DNA of 48,471 nt from Myxococcota bacterium (GTDB taxonomy: Bacteria > Myxococcota_A > UBA9160 > JAFDET01), in the NCBI GenBank assembly GCA_028278065.1, contig JANQFA010000026.1:1-48471 (forward strand), read 5' to 3'. A program made the translations under genes and the position numbers. Below are positions 1 to 7,449 of this stretch, piece after piece. Within the stretch, counting starts at the first letter, position 1, and every line of letters begins with the position of its first letter. The notes beneath the pieces were generated by a model, which was not told where the DNA came from, ran no database searches, and saw only the letters and a list, made by a program, of their open reading frames with translations.

Positions 1-1371
1 ATCCTGTTCACAGCTCTCACGGCGGCCGTGTTCAATAGCTGGGTGTTTCGCGAGACGGCAATCGCCGACACCCTCGTCAAGCTCTTCTACTACGGCCCCG
101 TCCTATTGCTGCTGGGTGGCGGATGGCGACTCTGGAAACGTCGCGGCGCGTTGGATCAGACCGCCTGCAGGAGTGCGTTCTTCCGAGAGCTGACGGTATG
201 GTCCCACGCGTCAGCCCTGATCGTCCTGGTGTGGCTTCAGGTTCCACAAGACTACCTCCATATGGCGGTTCTCTACGCTCCCATCCTCATCTTGTTGGTT
301 GTGTACGCCGATGACTTCTGGGGGAAGAACCGCCTCGGCTCCCGCTTCGTAGTCATCGTCGGCGTCGGACTGTTCATCGTCGCTGCTGGCTACTCGGTTC
401 ACCTCGTCGTCTCCCTGCGCGAGAGATACTCCCAGCCGATCCCGCTTGCACGAGCCGGAGTACGGATCACGCCTCCCGCCGCAGCGTTGTTGTCGGATCT
501 CGTGACGTACACTCGCGCCGAGACACGGCCAGAAGAGCCTCTACCCGTGATGCCCTACGCACCGCTGATTCACTTCCTGTCGGATCGACAGGCACCGCAC
601 CGCCTGTCCTACATCATGTGGCCCTTCTCGGAGTTCCCCGACCGCGATCGCAAGATCATCGACGCCATGGAGCGGGCAAACTCCCAGCTCGTGATCTACG
701 ACCAGGGCCAGTTCCGCGGGTTTCCACCCTTTGAGGAGTACGTTCCCGATCTCTTCCGCTACCTCGTCGAGCAGTTCGAGATCGATCGGGTCTTCACCCA
801 CCCGGGACCGGCCAGTCACATGCTCGCGTTGAGACGCACCCAGGCGCGCGAGACAGGGCAACGGCTTGCCGCTCCGACCCCCCAGCCCGACGGTGTCTGG
901 GCAGAAGGCCCGGACGGCGCGCGGCGCGGCGATTCCGCGGAGTCCCTGCTTCGCACAGTCGACTGGCCGTTCCGACCGGTCTGGGCGTTGCGGCCCACGG
1001 CTGCAGGCGGCCGGACAGTCCTCTCCTACCCGTTCAGTGTGCCCCGGAACGCTACGCTGGAGACGGCGATCGCCACGCATCCCCGATTCTGGTTCCGCTT
1101 CAGGCCCACCTCCACGACCTTCGTGCTCGAAGTGGAGGACGCGACCGGAAGGCACGTCGTATTCTCCAAGGTCCTCGATCCACACCGCAAGCCCGCCGAC
1201 CGGCGCTGGCACGAGGCTTCAGTCGACCTCCGCCGCTGGGCGGGCAAGGGCGTGGTGTTGCGATTCTCGACCGCGACGCAGGCCGAGATCGGCGAGAATC
1301 TGGATGCCGCAGCGTGGGAGGTCCCGAGAATCGTGTCGCCCCCCGACGGCACCGGGGGGCTACGTGACTGA
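1..1371 (+). CDS. Membrane glycosyltransferase-like protein, 5' truncated
   Basis: The frame is open from the first base, so the true start lies before the window; 456 residues are visible. About four hydrophobic segments occupy the first 140 residues, followed by a soluble domain. This is the layout of the C-terminal half of a GT-C (PMT/ArnT-like) enzyme, which transfers sugars from a polyprenyl-phosphate carrier outside the inner membrane. The last 150 residues look like a beta-sandwich with the pattern RRWHEASVDLRRWAG and a closing AAWEVPRI. A similar ending occurs in the membrane protein at 23493-25568. The stop overlaps the next start by 8 bp (GTGACTGA), implying co-translation. The glycosyltransferase call is inferred from architecture, because the catalytic N-terminus is missing. 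Confidence 0.6.
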   Translation: MLFTALTAAVFNSWVFRETAIADTLVKLFYYGPVLLLLGGGWRLWKRRGALDQTACRSAFFRELTVWSHASALIVLVWLQVPQDYLHMAVLYAPILILLVVYADDFWGKNRLGSRFVVIVGVGLFIVAAGYSVHLVVSLRERYSQPIPLARAGVRITPPAAALLSDLVTYTRAETRPEEPLPVMPYAPLIHFLSDRQAPHRLSYIMWPFSEFPDRDRKIIDAMERANSQLVIYDQGQFRGFPPFEEYVPDLFRYLVEQFEIDRVFTHPGPASHMLALRRTQARETGQRLAAPTPQPDGVWAEGPDGARRGDSAESLLRTVDWPFRPVWALRPTAAGGRTVLSYPFSVPRNATLETAIATHPRFWFRFRPTSTTFVLEVEDATGRHVVFSKVLDPHRKPADRRWHEASVDLRRWAGKGVVLRFSTATQAEIGENLDAAAWEVPRIVSPPDGTGGLRD

Positions 1372-3667
1372 AGTCGAGCTGAGACCGTCGGGGCGGACCC
1401 TGGCCGCCGTCGGGATCGTGGCGGGCGCTACGCTCGCCTTCCAGATCGCCCTCTCCCGGCTCTTCGCGGCGGCCGTGGCCTATCACTTCGGCTTTCTCGC
1501 GATCTCTCTCGCGCTCCTCGGAACCGGCGGGGGCGCACTCTACGTCTACGCGAGACGGGTACGCTCCGGGGGCGGCTCCTCGCCTTCGTGCAGCCGCTGG
1601 TGCGCAGCCGCCGCACTCCTCTTCGCGGGATGCGTCCTCCTGCTCGTGCGCCTGGATTTCGCCGCCGAGGGGGTCGGCTTCTACCTCCGCCTGGCAGTCG
1701 CTTGCGTGGCGGCAGCTCTCCCTCTCTTCGCATGCGGCGTCGTCCTGGCCGTCGCCATCACCGGGTACATCGGCTTCGTGGGCCGGGTCTACGCGTCGGA
1801 TCTGATCGGGGCGTCGCTGGGCGCCGGCCTGGTGGTTCCGGCGCTCGCGATCGCCTCTCCCCCGGTCCTGATCGCGGCTCTGGGCGCGGTCCTCGCCGGA
1901 GCGGGAATCCTGTTCGCCGGTCCCCGTGGACGCGAGGCCCGGCTGAACTCCGGGATCGCCGCCGGAGCCTGCGGGCTCGTCGCGGCGGCCACGATCACAC
2001 CGATCCTGGAGCTCCCGTTGCAGCTGCCGCCGGGCCTCAGCGTCGACCGGGTCGCCCAGCACTGGACGCCGCTCGCGCGGATCGTCGGGGTCGGTGCCGA
2101 GAAGGCTCGCGTCGGCCTCCTCTTCTATGACCGGGTCTACGCGCCCATCCCGGGGATCGGCAAGGGTGTCGAGGCGCGCTGGGACACCCTGGTCGCAGGC
2201 CCGCCGAGCATCGGATACCAGCTGACCGGCCCGGGACGGACCCTGATCATCGGCGGGGGCGGGGGTCGCGACATCCACGTCGCGCTCTCCGAGGGACAGA
2301 ACCCCGTCGACGTCATCGAGCTCATCGACGGGAACCGGCGGGTCGTCGACGAGGACTTCGGAGATCTGTCCGGACGGCCCTACTCCCGGGACGGCGTCAC
2401 GACCGCCATCGGAGACGGACGCTCGGTCCTCGCCTCGCGCTCTACGCTCTACGACCAGATCCACATCGGGTTCACCGATACCCTGAGCGCCAACTCCGCG
2501 CAGGGCTTCGCACTCATGGAGAACAGCCTCTACACGCTGGAGGCGTTCGTCCTCTACCTCGAGCACCTGAAGCCTCGCGGGATCCTCAATGTCTCGCGGC
2601 TGCTGAACCTCGTGGGTGAGGAAGCCCTGCGCGCGACGGTCCTCACCCTGGCCGCGCTGCGCGAGTCGGGCATCGAGCATCCCGAGCGGCACGTCGTCGT
2701 CGTGCTGGGGAAGGATCTCTTCGGCGCCCTCTACGGCACCGTCCTCGCGCGCCTGGAACCCTACAGCCCCGACGAGCTGGCTCGCATCGCGCGGCTCGCC
2801 GAGGAGCGCGGAGAGGGACTCGCCATGGCGCCGGAGGGGCCGTACTACGGGCCCTGGAAGGACCTGGCGGCGGCCCCGAGCCTGGAGGCGTTCTGCGCCG
2901 CCTATCCGATGGACGTCTGCCCGCCCACGGACGACCGCCCGTTCTTCTTCAGCATGCAGCGGATCGGCGGGATCGGTGGAGGGTCCACGAGCGAGCTCTA
3001 TACCTCCGGTGACCCGTTCACGATCCTGCTCGTCACGCTCGTCGTCCTGCTGGCCCTCTCGACGCTCGCCTTCCTCGGGCCGATGGCCTTCCTGGCGCCG
3101 CCACGGCCGGATGCGATCAGCATGACCTATTTCGCCGCCATCGGGCTGGGGTTTCTCCTCCTCGAGGTCGTGCTGATCCAGCGCTTCGTCTTCTTCCTGG
3201 GCTACCCGACCTACGCGCTCTCGGTGGTGCTCTTCACGCTGCTCCTCGCATCCGGGATCGGCGCTTCCCTCTCCGGGAGGATGGGACGTCGCGGACTCGT
3301 CGCCTGCCTCTCGCTCGTCGTCGCGCTGGCCATGGCCGGTGCCTGGGGCCTGCAGCCTCTCCTCGGCGCCTGGGTCTCGCAGCCCTTCCCGCTGCGACTC
3401 GCGCTGACCGTGGCCCTGCTCACACCGCTGGGACTCTGTCTCGGCGTTGCGATGCCCATCGGGCTGCGGCGACTGCAGGGCACACAGCCGTCGGCGGTGC
3501 CGTACGCGTGGGGCGTGAACGGCATCTTCTCGGTCGTCTCCTCGGTGCTCGCGGTGGCGCTGGCCATCCAATGGGGTTTCGCCGTGACCACCGTCGTGGC
3601 CGCCGCCTGCTACGGCGTGGCCCTTGCGCACGCCGCCTCGTCGCGTTGGCCTCGAACCCTTCCCTGA
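1364..3667 (+). CDS. Spermidine-synthase-like protein with flanking membrane domains
   Basis: A 767-residue protein starting at GTG 1364, which overlaps the previous stop; the open frame extends further upstream but through the preceding gene. Transmembrane helices at roughly residues 10-210 and 545-765 flank a Rossmann-type core. The core carries a glycine-rich SAM-site motif (LIIGGGGGRDIHVAL, about residue 294), the acidic strand DVIELIDGN and a later DGRSVLAS. The C-terminal stretch GFLLLEVVLIQRF followed by LGYPTYALSVV is characteristic of integral-membrane spermidine-synthase-like proteins found widely in delta-type bacteria. Those relatives are poorly characterised, and real polyamine synthesis is doubtful because the usual GGGDG is GGGGG here. 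The protein probably resides in the inner membrane and is transcribed with the upstream glycosyltransferase. Confidence 0.75.
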   Translation: MTEVELRPSGRTLAAVGIVAGATLAFQIALSRLFAAAVAYHFGFLAISLALLGTGGGALYVYARRVRSGGGSSPSCSRWCAAAALLFAGCVLLLVRLDFAAEGVGFYLRLAVACVAAALPLFACGVVLAVAITGYIGFVGRVYASDLIGASLGAGLVVPALAIASPPVLIAALGAVLAGAGILFAGPRGREARLNSGIAAGACGLVAAATITPILELPLQLPPGLSVDRVAQHWTPLARIVGVGAEKARVGLLFYDRVYAPIPGIGKGVEARWDTLVAGPPSIGYQLTGPGRTLIIGGGGGRDIHVALSEGQNPVDVIELIDGNRRVVDEDFGDLSGRPYSRDGVTTAIGDGRSVLASRSTLYDQIHIGFTDTLSANSAQGFALMENSLYTLEAFVLYLEHLKPRGILNVSRLLNLVGEEALRATVLTLAALRESGIEHPERHVVVVLGKDLFGALYGTVLARLEPYSPDELARIARLAEERGEGLAMAPEGPYYGPWKDLAAAPSLEAFCAAYPMDVCPPTDDRPFFFSMQRIGGIGGGSTSELYTSGDPFTILLVTLVVLLALSTLAFLGPMAFLAPPRPDAISMTYFAAIGLGFLLLEVVLIQRFVFFLGYPTYALSVVLFTLLLASGIGASLSGRMGRRGLVACLSLVVALAMAGAWGLQPLLGAWVSQPFPLRLALTVALLTPLGLCLGVAMPIGLRRLQGTQPSAVPYAWGVNGIFSVVSSVLAVALAIQWGFAVTTVVAAACYGVALAHAASSRWPRTLP

Positions 3668-3682
3668 GCGCGGCTGCAGGAC

Positions 3683-5107
3683 TCAGTCGCCGCGCGCTCC
3701 CGGTCTGGGAGCCAGCCTGCTGAAGAGTCCGTCCACCAGGGCGCCCGGGGCCAGCACCGCGCCAGCCAGATCCACCATCTCCCGGCGCCTCCGCCACGCG
3801 ACCTCGACGAAGCGGCGCCGCAGCAGGCGCGTCCACGGGAGGTAGCCGATCTCCCAGATCATGAGCAGGCCCCAGAACGCCAGGTCCGAGCGGACGCCGC
3901 CCGGGCGGAGGTCGGTGCGGAAGCGCATCGAGCCGTGGATGAAGTGGGTGATTCCCTTGTCCATCGCATCGGCGAGGACGCCTTCCGGAACGTGGATTAC
4001 ACAGGCGTGGCCCGGAGGCGGCCGCGTCTCGCGACGGACGGCCCGACGGCGGAAGTCGAGCACGAAGCTCGCGTCCGGGGCGGCCGACGGCACCTCGAAG
4101 ACGATCGGCTCACGCACCAGGAGACCCGGCACTACAGGCGGAAGCTCGCGCAGGAAGCGGCCGAAGTAGGTCGAGAAGGCCTCCCACGAGACCCGGCGCC
4201 CCGCCTCGTCGCGCAGCTCCGCGTCGACCTTGGGCCGCACCGATTCGGCCAGCTCGCGCAGGTGCCGATCCCGGTCGTCGTACCAGTCGATCGCCGAGCG
4301 ACGAAAGCCCGAGCTCTCGTCCCAGCCATCGCCCGGCGCGAGGGGGAAGACGGTCGTGCCGCCCAATCCATCCGCCGAGGCCGCCGCCTCCGCCACCTCT
4401 CCCGGTGTGATCAGGTGCTCGTTCACGTGGAAGGACTCCGGATGCAGGAATCCCACCATGCTCCCGAAGGGGATGGCGAAGCGCGGCTGCAGAACACGCA
4501 TCGCGTCCAGGAAGTCGCGCACATAGGTCCTGCGGTCGACCAGCTCGAGATCCGCGGGGTCATCGGCTTCGTAGCAGGCCGGATACCCCTGGGCGAACGA
4601 GTGGCCCTTGAAGGCGAACGCGACGTCTCCGAAGTCGTGCTTCAGCCGGGTCAGCGCCCGTCCGCGGATCTTGCAGTCGTTCAGGTTCACCAGGACGGTG
4701 CCACCGGCGTCGATCACGAACGCCGTGTCGTCGAAGCCGTACTGGTACGATGCCACCCGCAGGTCCTCGCCCAGCTCGAGCACCCGGGCGTGGTCCAGCT
4801 CGCGTACGTCCTCGAATCCCAGCGACGCGAGCTCGCCCTTCATCACGTCCACGCCGAAGCGCGGAATCAGGACCCTCGCGTCCCGCGAGATGCGCCGCAT
4901 GCTGGGATAGTGGAAGTGGTCGGGGTGGTGGTGGGTGAGATAGAGGTGGTCGGGCTCGAGCCACTCCGGACGCAGCTCGGGCGTCGGAGGATAGTGCCAC
5001 CAGGATCGCCAGCCCGCGGAGCCGAAGAGCCACGGATCCACGAGGATCGAGCCGCCGTCGGTCTCGACGTAGAGACAGCTATGGCCGATGACGGTGAAGC
5101 GGAGCAT
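3683..5107 (-). CDS. MBL-fold metallo-hydrolase
   Basis: A 474-residue protein with a metallo-beta-lactamase fold at the N-terminus. The sequence opens with MLRFTVIGHSCLYVE, and the metal motif HHHPDH sits at residues 59-64. A later conserved His lies in FKGHSFAQGYP. The order resembles UlaG/NAPE-PLD-like and CMP-sialic-acid-hydroxylase-like hydrolases rather than beta-lactamases. About 200 extra C-terminal residues include a basic, hydrophobic stretch (FWGLLMIWEIGYLPW) that may associate with the membrane. I chose ATG 5107 because it starts directly on the first beta strand; GTG 5119 is an in-frame alternative. The substrate is unknown. It converges with the upstream membrane protein, leaving only 15 bp between stops. 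Confidence 0.8.
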   Translation of the reverse strand: MLRFTVIGHSCLYVETDGGSILVDPWLFGSAGWRSWWHYPPTPELRPEWLEPDHLYLTHHHPDHFHYPSMRRISRDARVLIPRFGVDVMKGELASLGFEDVRELDHARVLELGEDLRVASYQYGFDDTAFVIDAGGTVLVNLNDCKIRGRALTRLKHDFGDVAFAFKGHSFAQGYPACYEADDPADLELVDRRTYVRDFLDAMRVLQPRFAIPFGSMVGFLHPESFHVNEHLITPGEVAEAAASADGLGGTTVFPLAPGDGWDESSGFRRSAIDWYDDRDRHLRELAESVRPKVDAELRDEAGRRVSWEAFSTYFGRFLRELPPVVPGLLVREPIVFEVPSAAPDASFVLDFRRRAVRRETRPPPGHACVIHVPEGVLADAMDKGITHFIHGSMRFRTDLRPGGVRSDLAFWGLLMIWEIGYLPWTRLLRRRFVEVAWRRRREMVDLAGAVLAPGALVDGLFSRLAPRPGARGD

Positions 5108-5187
5108 CGATCGCCGCACCCGCCCGATTCACGTCCGAGCGGACATCTTGTCGCTTGCGCTGCGGAACGGGATGCCGCAGCCTCACC

Positions 5188-5212
5188 CCGCTGCCCTCTC
5201 CCACGGCAGCGG
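5188..5212. repeat. Perfect stem-loop ahead of a small lipoprotein gene
   Basis: Arms CCGCTGCC and GGCAGCGG pair perfectly over 8 bp around a 9-nt loop. The hairpin ends about 8 nt before the TAGGGAGT ribosome-binding site of the GTG start at 5229. It could modulate translation initiation or end transcription from upstream. Neither role is shown. Confidence 0.4.
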
Positions 5213-5228
5213 AATAGGGAGTCCCAAC

Positions 5229-5552
5229 GTGCGAGATCGTATCTGGATCGCCTTCGTCCTTCCAGCCTTCCTGGTGCCCGTCGCCTGCGGGCCGGGCTCG
5301 CAGTCGGAGAGCGAGGGCTCGGCGCCCGCCCCGGCCGCAACCGCCCAGAAGTCGGCTCCGGCGGACGGCCAGGCGATGAAGGAGCTCATCTACTGGCCCG
5401 AGGAAGCGGGCCCGCGCCGCGACCTCGATGCCGACATCAAGACGTGTCAGGAGCGCGTACAGGAGAGCTACCCGGACGATGCGGGTGCCCAGTTCATCCA
5501 CGCCCTCGGGTGCCTCGGCGAGTTCGGCTGGAAGGCGCACAAGAAGGAGTGA
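5229..5552 (+). CDS. Small putative lipoprotein
   Basis: A 107-residue protein from GTG 5229, preceded by TAGGGAGT. Residues 1-20 form a lipoprotein signal peptide ending in LVPVAC, with Cys20 as the predicted lipidation site. A Ser/Ala/Pro-rich linker (about residues 22-45) follows, then a compact segment with two cysteines (in IKTCQERV and ALGCLGEF). The pattern DAGAQFIHALGCL looks helical, perhaps one TPR-like pair, but it is too short to assign. It is divergent from the MBL hydrolase and convergent with the GNAT-like gene. No function can be assigned. Confidence 0.65.
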   Translation: MRDRIWIAFVLPAFLVPVACGPGSQSESEGSAPAPAATAQKSAPADGQAMKELIYWPEEAGPRRDLDADIKTCQERVQESYPDDAGAQFIHALGCLGEFGWKAHKKE

Positions 5553-5591
5553 ACCGGCCGCGACCGGCCTGCTCCCGGGAGGCTCCGGGCC

Positions 5592-6440
5592 TCAGTACGC
5601 ATCGAAGTCGAAGACCTCGTAGCGGACCCTCGACGGATCGAAGCGGCGCGCCTGCTCGGTCAGGTCGTAGAAGAGCAGGTTCAGGGGTGACGACCAGAAG
5701 CGCTGCGGAACGTCGCGGTAGGGGGACGAGGACCAGTCCCGCGTGGGATCCGCGCCGATCCACGCCCGGACGACCCGGCCCGCCCCGAGCGACGCAAGAT
5801 CCGCCGGAACCAGCGCTTCGGGAAACGCGCCGACCTGGACCGGGAGACCCCACGGACCTCGGGCATAGAGGCGGACCCAGCCGCCGCTTCGCGTGACCCG
5901 GTACGGCTGGCCGGGATGCCGGCAGCGCCAGGCGACGGATTCCGGCCTCCACAGCCGGACCAGGTCGAGATCGTCGTCCGGTCCCGGCGGAGGCGCCCCA
6001 CCGAGACCGACCCTGACGTCGAGCTGGCGGACGAGCTGATAGCCCCACTTCTTGACGAAGATCGGTGTGCTGTTGGCGTTGCCCACGCCCGCGAAGAACG
6101 TGTAGCCGCGCTCCCGGCAGATCCCGAAGGAGTCCTCGACGAAGCGGCTGAAGAGACCCTTCAAGCGGTAGCCCGGATGGGTGGCGAGCTGGAACGGCCA
6201 GATACCCACCTCCTCGGCCCCGAAGATCCGCGCTCGGATCGGGATCATCAGGTAGTGGCCCACCAGCTCGTCGCCCTCGTAGGCACACAGTCCGAACGTC
6301 TCGCCCTCGGGATTCCCGTGGTAGAGGCGATCGAGATAGCCGGGATCGAGGTGGTCGGCCCCAGGAAACACCACCTGGAGCAGCTTCGCCGTCCGCTCGA
6401 GACCCGCAGGTGAAAGGTCGAGCGGGCGGACCTCAGGCAC
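5592..6440 (-). CDS. GNAT-family acyltransferase-like protein
   Basis: A 282-residue protein from a GTG start that overlaps the upstream deacetylase stop by 8 bp. The N-terminal half has a GNAT layout: EGETFGLCAYEGDELVGHY as beta strands, then the acetyl-CoA pyrophosphate loop region ATHPGYRLKGLFSRF (residues 87-100), then FFAGVGNANSTPIFVKKWG. Such proteins N-acylate amino sugars or other small substrates in the cytoplasm. The C-terminal 140 residues are less typical and may be a second half-domain. Coupling with a polysaccharide deacetylase suggests that an amino group exposed by deacetylation is re-acylated, which is inference from order only. Confidence 0.7.
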   Translation of the reverse strand: MPEVRPLDLSPAGLERTAKLLQVVFPGADHLDPGYLDRLYHGNPEGETFGLCAYEGDELVGHYLMIPIRARIFGAEEVGIWPFQLATHPGYRLKGLFSRFVEDSFGICRERGYTFFAGVGNANSTPIFVKKWGYQLVRQLDVRVGLGGAPPPGPDDDLDLVRLWRPESVAWRCRHPGQPYRVTRSGGWVRLYARGPWGLPVQVGAFPEALVPADLASLGAGRVVRAWIGADPTRDWSSSPYRDVPQRFWSSPLNLLFYDLTEQARRFDPSRVRYEVFDFDAY

Positions 6441-7278
6441 CGGCCGTTCCGGCCTCCAGGGAGCCGCTCACGTAGTCGGCGTAGCGGACGATGGGGGCCC
6501 CCATGTTCATCAGCCGATCGAGACGCGGAATCACCAGGCCACGATTCCGGTACATGAGCCAGTTCCCGACCCGGCTGCCGTTGATCTCGGGATACGGGAA
6601 GCGCTCTTCCTCCGTGTCGAGGTCGTACGGGTGGATGTAGCCGACGACCGGGAGGCCGCGGGCCAGCCGTCTTCGGAAGGAGCGCTCGACCAGCAGGCCC
6701 GGCAGGACCCGGAAGTAGACCCCGCCGGCGAACGGCACGCTGAGGCCCGGCAGGTGCGTGAGGCTCGCGGGAATCTCCCACACGCCGCGGTGGCGTCGTG
6801 GAAGGTCCGGGCCGAACTCGGGCCAGCCGTACAGCGGGCTCCGCGCCGCCAGGACCGATGCCGAGTAGCGGAACCCGAAGTCGCGGAGCACGTCGTAGGC
6901 CCACGCGGTCTCGCCGGTCATCGAGCCCATCGGAGCCCGGAAGCCCACCACGTTCTCGACGCCGGCCCGGGAGTAGGCCTTCTTGCAGCGCTCCAGATCC
7001 TCGCGCAGCGCTGCGGCGTCCATCCGGTCGAGCGGAATGTGCCGATCGGAATGGCATGCAATCTCGTGCCCTTCCGCGGCGATCTGCGCGATCAGCTCGG
7101 GGTAGCGACGGGCGACGTCGCCCGTGGCGAAGAACGTGCAACGAGCCTCGTAACGCCGCAGGAACTCCAGGTATGGACGCGTCGTCGCTTCGACCCGGTC
7201 CTGCAGGCGCTCCCCACCCGGCACGAGCTGGCGGATGTCCTCGAGGTCGACACTGAACAGGAACGGAGCACAGGCCAA
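6433..7278 (-). CDS. Polysaccharide deacetylase (NodB-type)
   Basis: A 281-residue protein with the NodB carbohydrate-esterase 4 fold. Visible motifs are the VDLED strand (residues 10-14), TFFATGDVA (residues 48-56), the metal pair HSDRH (H76, H80), GFRAPMGS, and the late YIHPYDLD. The C-terminal portion after that His resembles the extension found in XrtA/PEP-CTERM-associated deacetylases. I prefer TTG 7278 because GAGGAGATCCCCCG gives a well-spaced ribosome-binding site and the protein then begins just before the catalytic strand; GTG 7332 would add 18 residues of low-quality sequence. No signal peptide is visible, so it probably acts in the cytoplasm or through the membrane on a precursor. 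It is operonic with the GNAT-like gene. Confidence 0.85.
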   Translation of the reverse strand: MACAPFLFSVDLEDIRQLVPGGERLQDRVEATTRPYLEFLRRYEARCTFFATGDVARRYPELIAQIAAEGHEIACHSDRHIPLDRMDAAALREDLERCKKAYSRAGVENVVGFRAPMGSMTGETAWAYDVLRDFGFRYSASVLAARSPLYGWPEFGPDLPRRHRGVWEIPASLTHLPGLSVPFAGGVYFRVLPGLLVERSFRRRLARGLPVVGYIHPYDLDTEEERFPYPEINGSRVGNWLMYRNRGLVIPRLDRLMNMGAPIVRYADYVSGSLEAGTAGA

Positions 7279-7449
7279 CGGGGGATCTCCTCGGAACAGC
7301 CTACCATGACTGCTTCGGGGGCTTTCCGCCACCCCGCCGGTGTCGTTGCGGGGCTACATCCGATAGCGCAGGCTCTCGAACCGCCCGAATCGAACCGACT
7401 CCGGTTCTCGAGCGCCACATCTCCCGCGAACGAGGCCCCTACAGGAACC

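Noticed and set aside
1100-3631. Long minus-strand open frame (843 codons) opposite the spermidine-synthase-like gene
   Set aside because: Its translation is Arg/Asp/Gln-rich with no fold signature, and the opposite strand has a clear multi-helix enzyme. It is a high-GC shadow frame.
3935-5896. 653-codon plus-strand open frame
   Set aside because: It lies opposite the MBL hydrolase and continues through a lipoprotein gene in another frame. No domain is visible.
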